Positions 6,631-15,974 of a DNA stretch of 33,504 bases are shown in pieces. The position numbers and the translations under genes are program-made. Origin of the DNA: a virus; IMG/VR virus record IMGVR_UViG_3300025168_014165, positions 1 to 33,504 of that record. One strand, 5' to 3'. Each line of letters begins with the position of its first letter. The stretch's first letter is position 1. The notes under the pieces were generated by a model. That model had not been told where the DNA came from, searched no databases, and saw only the letters and a list, made by a program, of their open reading frames with translations.

Positions 6631-7868
6631 ATAGAATCAAATCCTTCTAACTCATCATAAGACTGCACTAATTGAATATTAGGAAATGCTACTAAATAAG
6701 AATAACTCTTAAATTGTGTTTTATCTATTATCATTTTTGAATAATTCCAAGCAAATATAATTATTAAATCTACGTCATTATTTTTCAATGTCTCTACATC
6801 AACGATTGGTATTTCAGTATTTGCTATGTAACGACCACATCTTTCAGGCGACTCGTCCACTATAAACTTAACAACATCTTTATTTATACCTGTCAAATTA
6901 CAAAACATATTTGCTCTACCAGAAGCTCCATAACCTGCAATTTTATAATCTTTACTTAGTTTTACAATTTCTTTTTTAAAGTTTAGGATATGTTGTTTTA
7001 CATCTTGACCATAACTCATCAAATAATTAAGATTGGCAATACTATGGGATTCTAACTCTACTTTTTTGGATATTTTATCAGGTACATTTATTTTTTTATT
7101 TACAACTGTAACTCTAATAGATCCCGAGTGTATTGGTATTTCTTCAAAATCAATTAAAGTCATATTATATCTTTCAAACATGTTTTTTAGTGAGGTTATT
7201 GAATAGTAAAAAATGTGCTCATGGTATACATTATCCCATTGTTTACCTTTAATTAATTTATCTAAATAGTGAACCTCAAGGATAAAATTACCATTTGGCT
7301 TTAAAACATAATGTATACCTCTAATAACACTTTGTATATCTATAATATGAGCAAAAGCATTGTTTGATACAACTAAATCATACTTACTTTTAAATTTTTC
7401 ATCACCAAATGTTTCATCATTAAAATAATCATTGTATACTTTTAATCCCCTATCGGTAGCTATTTTAACAACATTAACTGCTGGATCGACACCTTCTACT
7501 TTAGCTCCAAGTTTTGACAAAGGTTCTAACAAAACCCCATCATTACACCCTATCTCTAATATATGTTTACCTTTCACATTATATTTTTTATCTAAATTAT
7601 TAGCAACTTCACCAAAGTGATTAGATAATCCAACAGATGATAAATATCTGTAATCTTCAAATAATATTTTAGGGTTTATTACTGAATCCGTTTGAGCTAA
7701 CTTACAATCATTACAAACTAGCAAACTTAACGGATACTTACTTTCAATACCAACTTCATCTTTATTAGGAAAATATCCAGCAAGAGGTACTATTCCCAAA
7801 TTTAATATCACACTAAAATCACTACTATTACAAGAAGAACAATTTTTTCTCTTCTGATAACCTTTCAT
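6627..7868 (-). CDS. NDP-sugar C-methyltransferase
   Basis: 413 residues with the three-part layout of sugar C-methyltransferases of the TylCIII type: an N-terminal zinc module with CSSC (10-13) and CNDC (52-55), a SAM-binding Rossmann domain with LEIGCNDG (104-111), and a C-terminal domain containing IAGYGASGRAN and VDESPERCGRY. A YHEH motif in the middle (about 215-218) matches the family's catalytic His/Glu region. It would add a branching methyl to a keto-sugar nucleotide, using a 4-keto intermediate from the SDR dehydratases. It is coupled by ATGA to both flanking SDR genes, supporting one pathway. Confidence 0.9.
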   Translation of the reverse strand: MKGYQKRKNCSSCNSSDFSVILNLGIVPLAGYFPNKDEVGIESKYPLSLLVCNDCKLAQTDSVINPKILFEDYRYLSSVGLSNHFGEVANNLDKKYNVKGKHILEIGCNDGVLLEPLSKLGAKVEGVDPAVNVVKIATDRGLKVYNDYFNDETFGDEKFKSKYDLVVSNNAFAHIIDIQSVIRGIHYVLKPNGNFILEVHYLDKLIKGKQWDNVYHEHIFYYSITSLKNMFERYNMTLIDFEEIPIHSGSIRVTVVNKKINVPDKISKKVELESHSIANLNYLMSYGQDVKQHILNFKKEIVKLSKDYKIAGYGASGRANMFCNLTGINKDVVKFIVDESPERCGRYIANTEIPIVDVETLKNNDVDLIIIFAWNYSKMIIDKTQFKSYSYLVAFPNIQLVQSYDELEGFDSI

Positions 7869-8812
7869 TTTATCACTCCACTTTCTTTTAAGAATTTATA
7901 TGCATCAAAATCATTCATCAAATAATCTAAAGAATTATATGAATGATGTTCATCATTTATACTTTCATCACCTATCAAAAAAAAGTTTTCTAACTCCTCT
8001 GTCTTTAGCCATTCCTCAGCTGAAACCATCTCTTCATGTAACTTTTCACCAGATCTAATTCCTATTTCTTTTAAATTAACCTTTGCTTCATAACTTTTTA
8101 TTAGTACACTAGCAATATCAGTAACTTTTAGTGATTTAACTTTTGGTACTGCTATTTTACCATGTGAATTAGGATATTCATAAGCCCAATGAATTAAATC
8201 AGTTGCCTGTTCCAATGTCAATAAAAATCTAGTCATATCATAATCTGTTATTGGTAAAGATTTTGTATTGGAATCTTCTAATAAACCTTTAAAATATGGG
8301 ATAACCGAACCGGTTGATTCTAATACATTTCCATATCTAACAGTAACTACTTTTACTTTATTCTGTTGTTTAGCAAAACTGATATATAATTGTTCACTTA
8401 TAGCTTTACACATACCATAAATGTTTATAGGTTTACAAGCCTTATCAGTTGATACAAATATTAAAGTTTCCAATTTACCATATAGGTTTATAGATTCTAT
8501 TACATTTTGATGACCAATTATATTTGTCTTTACACTTTCATATGGATTATCTTCACATACAGGTACATGTTTTTGTGCAGCTGCATTAATTACTACATTA
8601 GGATTAAACCTTAATAAAGCATTCATTACCGAATCTTTATCTCTTATGTCACCAACTATAGATTTTATTTTTGGATATTCTTTTAACAAATGATAATGTT
8701 TGTGTTCATCTCGTGAATAAACAATTATTTCGTTGTCACGATGATACCTCTCAATTAAATGTCTACCTAACGCACCAGTTCCACCTGGTATTAATATTGT
8801 CTTATTTTTCAT
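7865..8812 (-). CDS. PseB/CapD-like NDP-sugar 4,6-dehydratase
   Basis: 315 residues. Extended SDR with GGTGALG (10-16), INAAAQKHVPVCEDNP (75-90) and FVSTDKACKPINIYGMCK (119-136): the STDKA block plus Tyr132 and Lys136 are typical of UDP-GlcNAc 4,6-dehydratases of the PseB/CapD type. The C-terminal part keeps IRSGEKLHEEM, another family mark. The product would be a UDP-4-keto-6-deoxy-HexNAc. The usual Ser/Thr before the catalytic Lys is Cys135, a minor oddity. A paralogue lies at 9725-10630. Exact sugar and stereochemistry cannot be read from sequence. Confidence 0.88.
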   Translation of the reverse strand: MKNKTILIPGGTGALGRHLIERYHRDNEIIVYSRDEHKHYHLLKEYPKIKSIVGDIRDKDSVMNALLRFNPNVVINAAAQKHVPVCEDNPYESVKTNIIGHQNVIESINLYGKLETLIFVSTDKACKPINIYGMCKAISEQLYISFAKQQNKVKVVTVRYGNVLESTGSVIPYFKGLLEDSNTKSLPITDYDMTRFLLTLEQATDLIHWAYEYPNSHGKIAVPKVKSLKVTDIASVLIKSYEAKVNLKEIGIRSGEKLHEEMVSAEEWLKTEELENFFLIGDESINDEHHSYNSLDYLMNDFDAYKFLKESGVIK

Positions 8813-9734
8813 TCCAAATCCCTTTCCAATTATCTACAAAAACTTTCTCTGAATAATACATTTCAAATCTTTTTTGAGTTGTCTCTACACACAGATTATA
8901 AAACTTATCTGTTTTCAATTGTTTAGCTATATCTTTAGCTTTATCTATGTCTCCAAGTTCTACTGTGGTCAATGGATGTAATATTCTCTGAGTATTTAAA
9001 TTAGAATATCCAATACAAGGTATACCATGAAAACTACAATTTAGTTGAAACTGACCAGCAGCTGCCGTTCCTAATTGTATACCTATCCTAAAGTTTGATA
9101 GTAAATCAATCCACTCTCTCCACATAACCCAAGGTATGTGTTTTAATATTTGATTTTCTTCTTGTTTCATTCTACCAGTAGTTATAGCAGTTATATCATC
9201 TGTTATTTCTGATGCAACTTGGTAAGAATCAAACCCACCATAATCCTTTACCCAATTACCACCAATGATGACACCATCACCTCTTTTATTTTTTCTATTA
9301 ATACCATCTGTAATCATGACGGTGGGAAGTAGTTCAGTTCTAACTTTAGTTAATCCTGTATAATAGTCTAAATCTATATCGTTGTGGCAGAATATCATAT
9401 CCATCTCTGTAATAAAGTTAAAATACCAAATCTGCTCTTCAATGGGACTATCTTGCCAATAGTTGTAGTAACTTTCTTGCATAACTGTAACTTTTTTACA
9501 TACTCTACGATATTGCTCTAATAGTGGATAGTTTAATAACATCTTTCTATTCTTTGGTAATATCATCACACCAATGTCATATGATTTATCGGGTAGATTT
9601 TGTAGTCTTGGAAATGGATGATGTGTTGCATCTGTCAAATACATCCAAGCAGCATCAGTTCTGATGTTTACATTATCTAATGTAATCTTACCTTCAAATC
9701 CACCTTCTGTAAAGAACCCTACTTTTAACCCCAT
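8802..9734 (-). CDS. Putative glycosyltransferase (GT-B-like)
   Basis: 310 residues, no signal peptide. The family is not certain. The C-terminal half has VIIGGNWVKDYGG (155-167) and IQLGTAAAGQFQLNCSFHGIPCIGY (219-243), the sort of loop and strand pattern that binds the nucleotide in GT4/GT9-like proteins, followed by residues suited to a terminal helix. It lies between two paralogous 4,6-dehydratase genes and overlaps both by 10-11 nt. Called a transferase from this C-terminal pattern and from context. Confidence 0.55.
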   Translation of the reverse strand: MGLKVGFFTEGGFEGKITLDNVNIRTDAAWMYLTDATHHPFPRLQNLPDKSYDIGVMILPKNRKMLLNYPLLEQYRRVCKKVTVMQESYYNYWQDSPIEEQIWYFNFITEMDMIFCHNDIDLDYYTGLTKVRTELLPTVMITDGINRKNKRGDGVIIGGNWVKDYGGFDSYQVASEITDDITAITTGRMKQEENQILKHIPWVMWREWIDLLSNFRIGIQLGTAAAGQFQLNCSFHGIPCIGYSNLNTQRILHPLTTVELGDIDKAKDIAKQLKTDKFYNLCVETTQKRFEMYYSEKVFVDNWKGIWNEK

Positions 9735-10630
9735 ATTAAATCCCTCATTTCTAATGTGGTCATCTTCTCAGCACTAGCAGAGTTATAAGGTTTTGATAAC
9801 TTATTAAACTCGGTATTTTTTTGAGCTTTTATATGTATATCGTCATCATAGATAAAGGTACGAGATATTTCTCTTTCGGATATTAAATCCTCATCAGTTT
9901 TCTCACCAGCTCTTTTACCAACTATCTCTATATCATCAGATATTACTTTTGCTAAATCTAACATATTCACACATTTCATCTTATATGACTTTACAAACCC
10001 ACCACCATATTTTTGGGTAAAGTCAATGGTTCTATTGATTAAATTAGCCGCATCTTCTTTTGTAAATATTAATCTATTCATATCTGGATCTGTAAGTTTT
10101 AATGGTTTACCTTCTGATTTTAACTTTAACCAAAATGGTAATACTGAACCAGCACTATGAGCTACATTAGCAAACCTAGTTAGTGCAAATCTAGTAGCAT
10201 CATCATTGTTTACATTCATAAAAACCCTTTCCATTAAATACTTTGAAGCACCATATACACTTTCCGATAAACAAGCTTTGTCCGTACTGACTCCAATAGT
10301 TATTGGAACATCATTTATTATACTAGCCTCAACTACATTCAAACTACCCATAACATTTACATTACAACCGGCAATAGGGTTTTGCTCCATCAAATCAATG
10401 TGTTTCATAGCAGCTGAATGAACTACCACATCTGGCTTTACTTCCTTAAATACCCTAAGTAGTAAAGATTTATCCTCTATGTTACCTACATAACATTTAA
10501 CATTTGGATATTCTCTTTTTAAATTAGTTATGTTTTCTTCATTTCTACTTATGCTAATATACTCATTATTATTCTGTTTTACAAGCGATTTTCCAACTGT
10601 TCCTGTTCCACCTGTTATTAATACTTTCAC
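9725..10630 (-). CDS. PseB/CapD-like SDR, second copy
   Basis: 301 residues, GTG start at 10630 with GGAG 5 nt upstream, directly after the preceding TAA. Features: GGTGTVG (7-13), HSAAMKHIDLMEQNP (71-85), VSTDKAC (114-120), and Tyr126 and Lys130 in YGASK. It keeps the RAGEKTDEDLIS block seen in 4,6-dehydratase/epimerase relatives. It is clearly homologous to 7865-8812 but divergent, so it may act on another sugar or epimerise C5. It follows the LmbE-like deacetylase in transcription order. Confidence 0.85.
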   Translation of the reverse strand: MKVLITGGTGTVGKSLVKQNNNEYISISRNEENITNLKREYPNVKCYVGNIEDKSLLLRVFKEVKPDVVVHSAAMKHIDLMEQNPIAGCNVNVMGSLNVVEASIINDVPITIGVSTDKACLSESVYGASKYLMERVFMNVNNDDATRFALTRFANVAHSAGSVLPFWLKLKSEGKPLKLTDPDMNRLIFTKEDAANLINRTIDFTQKYGGGFVKSYKMKCVNMLDLAKVISDDIEIVGKRAGEKTDEDLISEREISRTFIYDDDIHIKAQKNTEFNKLSKPYNSASAEKMTTLEMRDLIWG

Positions 10631-11281
10631 TTAGACTCCAAATAATTCTATTACTTTAAATTGTTCTACCACATCTCTACCTTTTTTATTACATTGAAAA
10701 TTATTATGAAAAGCGTCCAATGACTTCTTCTTAAAATAAGACTTATGACTTTGGGACTTAAACTCTTCCAATGACTTTAACTTATTATCATAGACAGATT
10801 TTATATCTATAAACAAGTTTGGTTGCCAACTATTAAGTGAACTGAATGTATGATATTCAATTAAACTTATGGGTGAGAACCTACATAAAGCTGAACCGAA
10901 CTTATTTACAAACCTATGTTCAAACATCGAGTCATCGCCAGTTGGAATAAATATTCCATCATAATTATTCTCCGTTACAAACTCATTCTCGATATAGTTA
11001 ATCCAACCAGGCTCGGTACAATCTTCAAAGTAATCATACTTAGAATGGTGTACTTGAACATGGTCTGTTACACCAGGTTTCCAAAAATTCCAAACATTGT
11101 CCACTTCTTTTCTTCTGTCTAATTTATTAGTTTCATCATAACCTTTTGCACCACCTTTTGTTAAACATAAGACATCAAACATTGTTTCATCATATTTAAA
11201 TATAGTGCCCATCATTCCTATCTCCACATCATCAGGATGTGGCGATAAACATAAAACTTTATTTAAATTTAAAAATTTCAT
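10631..11281 (-). CDS. PIG-L/LmbE-like N-deacetylase
   Basis: 216 residues. SPHPDDVE at 13-20 carries the zinc ligands (His15, Asp18) and catalytic Asp17 of the family, and DDSMFEHRFV (116-125) supplies the third ligand His122. Members remove N-acetyl groups from GlcNAc-containing substrates. Here it would act on a sugar nucleotide, lipid-linked sugar or finished glycan; which is unknown. It starts at ATG 11281, overlapping the acyltransferase stop by 4 nt, so acetylation and deacetylation functions are coupled. Confidence 0.85.
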   Translation of the reverse strand: MKFLNLNKVLCLSPHPDDVEIGMMGTIFKYDETMFDVLCLTKGGAKGYDETNKLDRRKEVDNVWNFWKPGVTDHVQVHHSKYDYFEDCTEPGWINYIENEFVTENNYDGIFIPTGDDSMFEHRFVNKFGSALCRFSPISLIEYHTFSSLNSWQPNLFIDIKSVYDNKLKSLEEFKSQSHKSYFKKKSLDAFHNNFQCNKKGRDVVEQFKVIELFGV

Positions 11282-12099
11282 ATTGACTTAAAAAACCTAT
11301 CGGTATATATTTTTATACCCCTTCTTCTTAAATAGTCCCTTAAATCTTCCGAGACATTATTTATATGACCATCAATTGTTCTTTCTTCTATATTATAAAT
11401 AGTTTCAAAGTTGCTCTGATACAAATATATTTTTTGATTTTCATATCTAACTTTTATTGTACGGGCTATCTTTTTCATATCACATTGAATTTTCCAATCT
11501 GAAAGTATACCTTCAACCATAACTTTAATTACATCTTCACTTAATTTTTTAGGATATACATTTTCTTTTAAAACCTTACAAGGTGAACCAGCAGCTAAAC
11601 AACCACTTGGTAAATCTTTATTAACTAGTGAGTTAGTTCCTATAACCACATTATCACCAACCGTTACATTTGGTAAAACAATACTTCTTGCGGGTAACCA
11701 AACATTATTGCCAATCTTTACAGGACCAAAATCTGATGGGAATCCTTGCGTTATATCTAACCAAGCACCATGTGTCCAAATCATTACATCAGCACCTATA
11801 CCACAATTATCTCCTATCTCTACCGATTCTGATGAATTGATTACTACATTTTCAAATATACCAACACCACTACCAATTCTAACATTTGAGTTAGGACCAT
11901 TACACCCACCTCTACCTATCTCAACTCCATGCCACATGAATAACCAACTATCAACCTCGAAACTACGACAAGTTATAGTTACATTATCTCCTATTTTACA
12001 AAACTTACCTATTTTTACATTTTCACAATCTATAACTACATTCTTACCAATTTCAACCGTTGGGTGGATGTCTATTTTATCTGCGTTTATATTAGTCAT
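11278..12099 (-). CDS. Hexapeptide-repeat acyltransferase
   Basis: 273 residues from the ATG at 12099, which overlaps the preceding stop as ATGACTAA; two Met codons 3 and 4 codons upstream are alternatives. Residues about 8-175 show repeated [LIV]GxxxxI hexapeptides of a left-handed beta-helix (VEIGKNVVI, VKIGKFCKI, VEIGDNCGI, VKIGNNVWL, VTVGDNVVI), ending in GSPCKVLKEN. WTHG supplies a candidate active-site His. It would transfer acetyl or another acyl group from CoA to an amino or hydroxyl sugar. A C-terminal extension of about 90 residues has no recognised motif. Confidence 0.85.
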   Translation of the reverse strand: MTNINADKIDIHPTVEIGKNVVIDCENVKIGKFCKIGDNVTITCRSFEVDSWLFMWHGVEIGRGGCNGPNSNVRIGSGVGIFENVVINSSESVEIGDNCGIGADVMIWTHGAWLDITQGFPSDFGPVKIGNNVWLPARSIVLPNVTVGDNVVIGTNSLVNKDLPSGCLAAGSPCKVLKENVYPKKLSEDVIKVMVEGILSDWKIQCDMKKIARTIKVRYENQKIYLYQSNFETIYNIEERTIDGHINNVSEDLRDYLRRRGIKIYTDRFFKSI

Positions 12100-13102
12100 T
12101 AAAAACATCATCCCAAGTGTATACTTTAGATTGATTAAACATATTATAAACATTATGATGACTCATATCACTAGCCTTTTTATACCAATCATGTCTCAAC
12201 CTACCACCACTAACATCATCAGATTTTATTTCACCCTTTACATAAGATCGTTTTTTAGTATGTTTTCTATTATGCACTAATAAAATATTTTTAATTAGAT
12301 ATTGTGGTATCTGACCTTGAAAAAATCTTTGTAATTGAAATTGAAATGCCGTATCTTCATGTATGAAAAAAGCACTTCTAGGTATATTAACACCAGACTT
12401 GATAACATCAGATGATATGACCAAACCACATCCATTAAATTTATATTCATTTAAAACTTTTATATCTAAATCATCTACCTTATCATTAAAAGAATTCATT
12501 TCATCTATGTTCATGTTATATCTAAGACTCCACCAATTTTTAGTGTCAACCGTACTCATATCTATAAAAGGTTTTACCGTAAACTCAGGATGCTCTAGTA
12601 CTTCCCAACTTTTATCCCACATCTTACATGTAGCAAAAAAACTAACATACTTTGGTGTCGTATCTTTAACTCCACTATGTAAGTTATCTAGTATTTCAAA
12701 GGTTTGTCTAGGTATCAAAGAGTCACTTTCACCCCACATGAGAACATCAACTTTGTCACAATACTTGCTATTAAATTCTCTACGATAGTCTGCAATAGTA
12801 TATATCTTTTTTCTTTCATGTAACATTATACCACCCAATCGCTGAACATTTAATGTGATACCGAACTTAATTAAGTCTTTTTCAATATCATTAAATCTAC
12901 TATTTATTTCTTGCATAGTACATTGTTTTTCGTCTATATTCTCTAAAGAAGTTGTCATGTTGAAATATAAATCAACGATGACATTTTCTTTGTTTTCTAT
13001 TATATCTAACGCATTCTTAACACTCTGTAAATATTCACCTATCAATTCTATTTCATACCATTGAACTAAACACCCAATAGCAAATTTATTGTTAATTTTC
13101 AA
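12092..13102 (-). CDS. Putative GT-A-type glycosyltransferase
   Basis: 336 residues, TTG start at 13102 preceded by GGAG at 6 nt. GT-A-like features: an N-terminal beta-strand region, DVLMWGESDSLIP (119-131) with ESD in the position of a DxD motif, and FFIHEDTAFQFQL later, resembling the acceptor or catalytic [EH]ED segment. No close family named; confidence is moderate. It sits between the acyltransferase and the GT-A gene at 13092 and overlaps both. Confidence 0.6.
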   Translation of the reverse strand: MKINNKFAIGCLVQWYEIELIGEYLQSVKNALDIIENKENVIVDLYFNMTTSLENIDEKQCTMQEINSRFNDIEKDLIKFGITLNVQRLGGIMLHERKKIYTIADYRREFNSKYCDKVDVLMWGESDSLIPRQTFEILDNLHSGVKDTTPKYVSFFATCKMWDKSWEVLEHPEFTVKPFIDMSTVDTKNWWSLRYNMNIDEMNSFNDKVDDLDIKVLNEYKFNGCGLVISSDVIKSGVNIPRSAFFIHEDTAFQFQLQRFFQGQIPQYLIKNILLVHNRKHTKKRSYVKGEIKSDDVSGGRLRHDWYKKASDMSHHNVYNMFNQSKVYTWDDVFND

Positions 13103-13874
13103 CTAATTCTCCATAAAAATATTTATATGTTTTTTCCATAAAATAGTTAGTTAATTTATTGTCTTTATTATTTGGTATAGCATTATACTGATATATCCAT
13201 CCACATTTTGTAAATAGCATATCATCAGCTAATATTTCTTTTCTACTCATATCATTCATGTTAAATTCATATGGTAATAGTTTTAAATCTATATCGTGTT
13301 TATGAACCAAAATATTAACTGGAGTTTGATCCGTACCATTATAAAATGTATCTTGTAATATAGTTAAATTATCTTTATAAGTCAAGTACAAATCTGTAAT
13401 AATTTTAAAAAATTCTCTGTGTTTATCATTTACGATTATAAACCCACAATCAAAATAATTATACCAAGGCATCATAAAACCATCAAAAATATATTTAGAG
13501 TAATTTTCTATACCTCTAAGAACCCAATCCCAACTACCATCAAATTGAGCAGCACACAATTTACCCTCACTCATATCAAAAAAATTAGGACAATCAGGAT
13601 GAACAATAGTATCAGCATCAACCATAAGAATTTGATTATACTCTATTTCATTAACATCCAATATATCAAATAAATAATATCTCTGCCAACAAACCCCCAT
13701 CTTATCATTGTCTAGTAATAGTTCATTCATGACAAAAAGTTCAGAGTTATTTTTATCACACCATTTTTTCCAACTGTCTATTGAATATTTGTAAGCTGCT
13801 CGTCTACTACTTGCATATCTACCATCACCTTTAATATCAATATCCATCATAAAAACTAAATTCTTCTTACCCAT
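13092..13874 (-). CDS. GT-A glycosyltransferase (GT8/GT34-like)
   Basis: 260 residues. It has the layout of retaining GT-A enzymes: KKNLVFMMD, then SWKKWCDKNN...WQRYYLFDIL, then ILMVDADTIVHPDCPNFFD (82-100) with a clear DxD (Asp86, Asp88) for metal and UDP-sugar, followed by FDCGFIIVN and the DQTPVN block (about 195) seen in galactosyltransferase-like GT34 proteins. It is a homologue of the N-terminal domain of the next gene (13867-15228). Sugar and acceptor unknown. Confidence 0.8.
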   Translation of the reverse strand: MGKKNLVFMMDIDIKGDGRYASSRRAAYKYSIDSWKKWCDKNNSELFVMNELLLDNDKMGVCWQRYYLFDILDVNEIEYNQILMVDADTIVHPDCPNFFDMSEGKLCAAQFDGSWDWVLRGIENYSKYIFDGFMMPWYNYFDCGFIIVNDKHREFFKIITDLYLTYKDNLTILQDTFYNGTDQTPVNILVHKHDIDLKLLPYEFNMNDMSRKEILADDMLFTKCGWIYQYNAIPNNKDNKLTNYFMEKTYKYFYGELVEN

Positions 13875-15228
13875 TTAAAATAACTCCCTCTCTATCAACC
13901 ATCTTCCAACCTGATTTAGTTTCGTATCCTATATTTTCTCCTATCTTTTTAATTATTTTTACCTTACCCTCTTTAATTTTATCATCAATTGATTTTCTAA
14001 TACTTGTGTTATTTGGATTGCCATAATCATCTAAAATTAATATTGGATTATCAAAATAATCCAATGCCTTTTGTATGTCAATTGCTACCTGTGGATAATC
14101 ATGACTAGCATCTACAAAAACAACTTCAGCCAATGGAAAATTCCATTTATCAATAGTCACATCCATAACTTCACTATGTACATTCTCACCACATTTTTCT
14201 CGTATTTGATTTACATTGTCGGAATCCCAATCATAAGCATATACTTCCTTAAATAAATGACTAAATATTTTAGTTGTATCTCCTTGACATGCCCCTAATT
14301 CTACTAAGGTCATATCTTTATATTTTTTATCTTTAAAAAAATCAATTAAATCCGACTTAAACTTTTTTGATGTAGCATTCTTAAATGTGTCTTTATGTCT
14401 TACTGAGTTTAATAATATTTTGTTTTCATCGAATGTATAATTATCTTTTACCAAATCCCAAACTTGCTTCATAACACCAGTTCGTTGATCTTTTGGTATT
14501 CCGTTAAAACTACAATTATATCCATATTTTATAAAAAATGGTGTCTTATCTTCATTAAGTTGCCAATTATAATTAAACAATTGTTTTCTCTGTAAATGAG
14601 TTATTTTATATGGAAGTGGTAAATTTAAATTTAAATCTATATTATTCATTTGTATCCAATAATTCATCGGCGTCTGTTCATTACCTTTCTTAACAGCTAC
14701 ATCTTGTAACCTAATAAACTCATCTATATTATTTATATAAAACCTCTTAAAATCAGTTAAAAATTCCTTATGACTCTCATTAAAAATCATAAAACCTGAA
14801 TTTACATACTTAGATTGATCTAATTTAAACCCATTAAATATATCTTTATATCCTTGAATACTATCGTAAATCCATCTCATATTATCCATATCTCTACATG
14901 CTGTAAACTTTCTATTAGTCATTTCAAAAAAATTAGGAGTATCCCATCTAATCATAAAAGAACTATCCACCAAACATATTTGATCATATTCTATATTTCT
15001 TTCTTCAAGCTCATCAAAAACAAATAATATTTTTTGCCAATTTATACGATACCTATTTAAATCCCCTTCTACTGGTTTTGTAAATTCTACAAATTCACAA
15101 CCATTACGCTCACACCAATATTCCCAAGTTTTTTTTGAATATTGAAAGTAATCATATCCCCCATACTTATCTATGTGATTTTCATTGACTACGGCTGGCC
15201 ACCATACAACATTTTTTTTACCACTCAA
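13867..15228 (-). CDS. Glycosyltransferase-methyltransferase fusion
   Basis: 453 residues, TTG start at 15228 with GGAG 8 nt upstream and a TTGA overlap with the preceding stop. Residues 1-260 match the 13092-13874 protein along their length, including WQK, TPNFFEM, NSGFMIFN and EQTPMN. The DxD site reads DSS (88-90), so the second metal ligand is gone. Residues 300-453 are a class I SAM methyltransferase: VELGACQG (309-316), FVDASHDY (371-378) and LILDDYG (397-403). Methylation of a sugar or lipid is inferred. The transferase half may be inactive or metal-independent. Confidence 0.8.
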   Translation of the reverse strand: MSGKKNVVWWPAVVNENHIDKYGGYDYFQYSKKTWEYWCERNGCEFVEFTKPVEGDLNRYRINWQKILFVFDELEERNIEYDQICLVDSSFMIRWDTPNFFEMTNRKFTACRDMDNMRWIYDSIQGYKDIFNGFKLDQSKYVNSGFMIFNESHKEFLTDFKRFYINNIDEFIRLQDVAVKKGNEQTPMNYWIQMNNIDLNLNLPLPYKITHLQRKQLFNYNWQLNEDKTPFFIKYGYNCSFNGIPKDQRTGVMKQVWDLVKDNYTFDENKILLNSVRHKDTFKNATSKKFKSDLIDFFKDKKYKDMTLVELGACQGDTTKIFSHLFKEVYAYDWDSDNVNQIREKCGENVHSEVMDVTIDKWNFPLAEVVFVDASHDYPQVAIDIQKALDYFDNPILILDDYGNPNNTSIRKSIDDKIKEGKVKIIKKIGENIGYETKSGWKMVDREGVILNG

Positions 15229-15974
15229 AGTAATAACTCCTTTGGAAATGTTTTTGTTTCACTATTCATATCTGATAGTAATTCTTCATTCCTTTCTTTA
15301 ATTAATTTAGTAAAATTACTGATGTTTTCATATCCCACTTCTGTCCAAGAATATGGGTGTGTTAATAACTGCATTTTTTGTGGTAAATCCCAATAGTCTA
15401 CATTAAAAGGATGACCATATTTCCAATCATGATTTGAGTCTGCTAAATAATGAACTCGTAAATCTTTTGGTTTTTCACCACTAAAGTAATGAAAGAATTG
15501 CTCGGAATAACAATTTATCTTATCAGGCACTTCAACATACTTTTCCAATATACCAGGATTACTACCACATCTATGAAATGCAAATCTATCAACATTAAAT
15601 CCATAATAATGTTCTAGTGTTTCAATATCTTTCTGTATATATTCAACTAAGTGGTCATCAGAAATATCTGATGGTGGGTTTTGATGTAACCCAATGTGAT
15701 GCCCCATCTCCTCTATCTCTCCTATAGCCTCGATGTTTTTTTGAGACAAAGCATTGTAAGTATTATTTCTCAATTGAACTGTATAAGTAGAATGGACATT
15801 TAAATCCTCATGTTCTATACGAGCCATTTGTAATGCTCTGTCTATTGAAAATTCTATGTCATGTCTTAACACGCAAAAGGCATTAACTTCATCATTGACT
15901 TCTGAAAAATCCATTATTGGTAAATTTTGTTTTACCAATGTAATTATGTTTCTATATTCAGCGTAATTAAACAT
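15225..15974 (-). CDS. Polysaccharide deacetylase-like protein
   Basis: 249 residues. NodB-type features: VLRHDIEFS (35-43) with the His38-Asp39 pair, EMGHHIGLHQN (89-99) with candidate zinc ligands His93 and His97, and TYTVQLRNN resembling the family's strand after motif 1. LTHPYSW near 205-211 probably lines the site. Unlike secreted members it lacks a signal peptide, so it would act in the cytosol on a sugar precursor or lipid-linked glycan. It follows the 69-nt gap with an AT-rich element and may begin a transcription unit. Confidence 0.75.
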   Translation of the reverse strand: MFNYAEYRNIITLVKQNLPIMDFSEVNDEVNAFCVLRHDIEFSIDRALQMARIEHEDLNVHSTYTVQLRNNTYNALSQKNIEAIGEIEEMGHHIGLHQNPPSDISDDHLVEYIQKDIETLEHYYGFNVDRFAFHRCGSNPGILEKYVEVPDKINCYSEQFFHYFSGEKPKDLRVHYLADSNHDWKYGHPFNVDYWDLPQKMQLLTHPYSWTEVGYENISNFTKLIKERNEELLSDMNSETKTFPKELLL

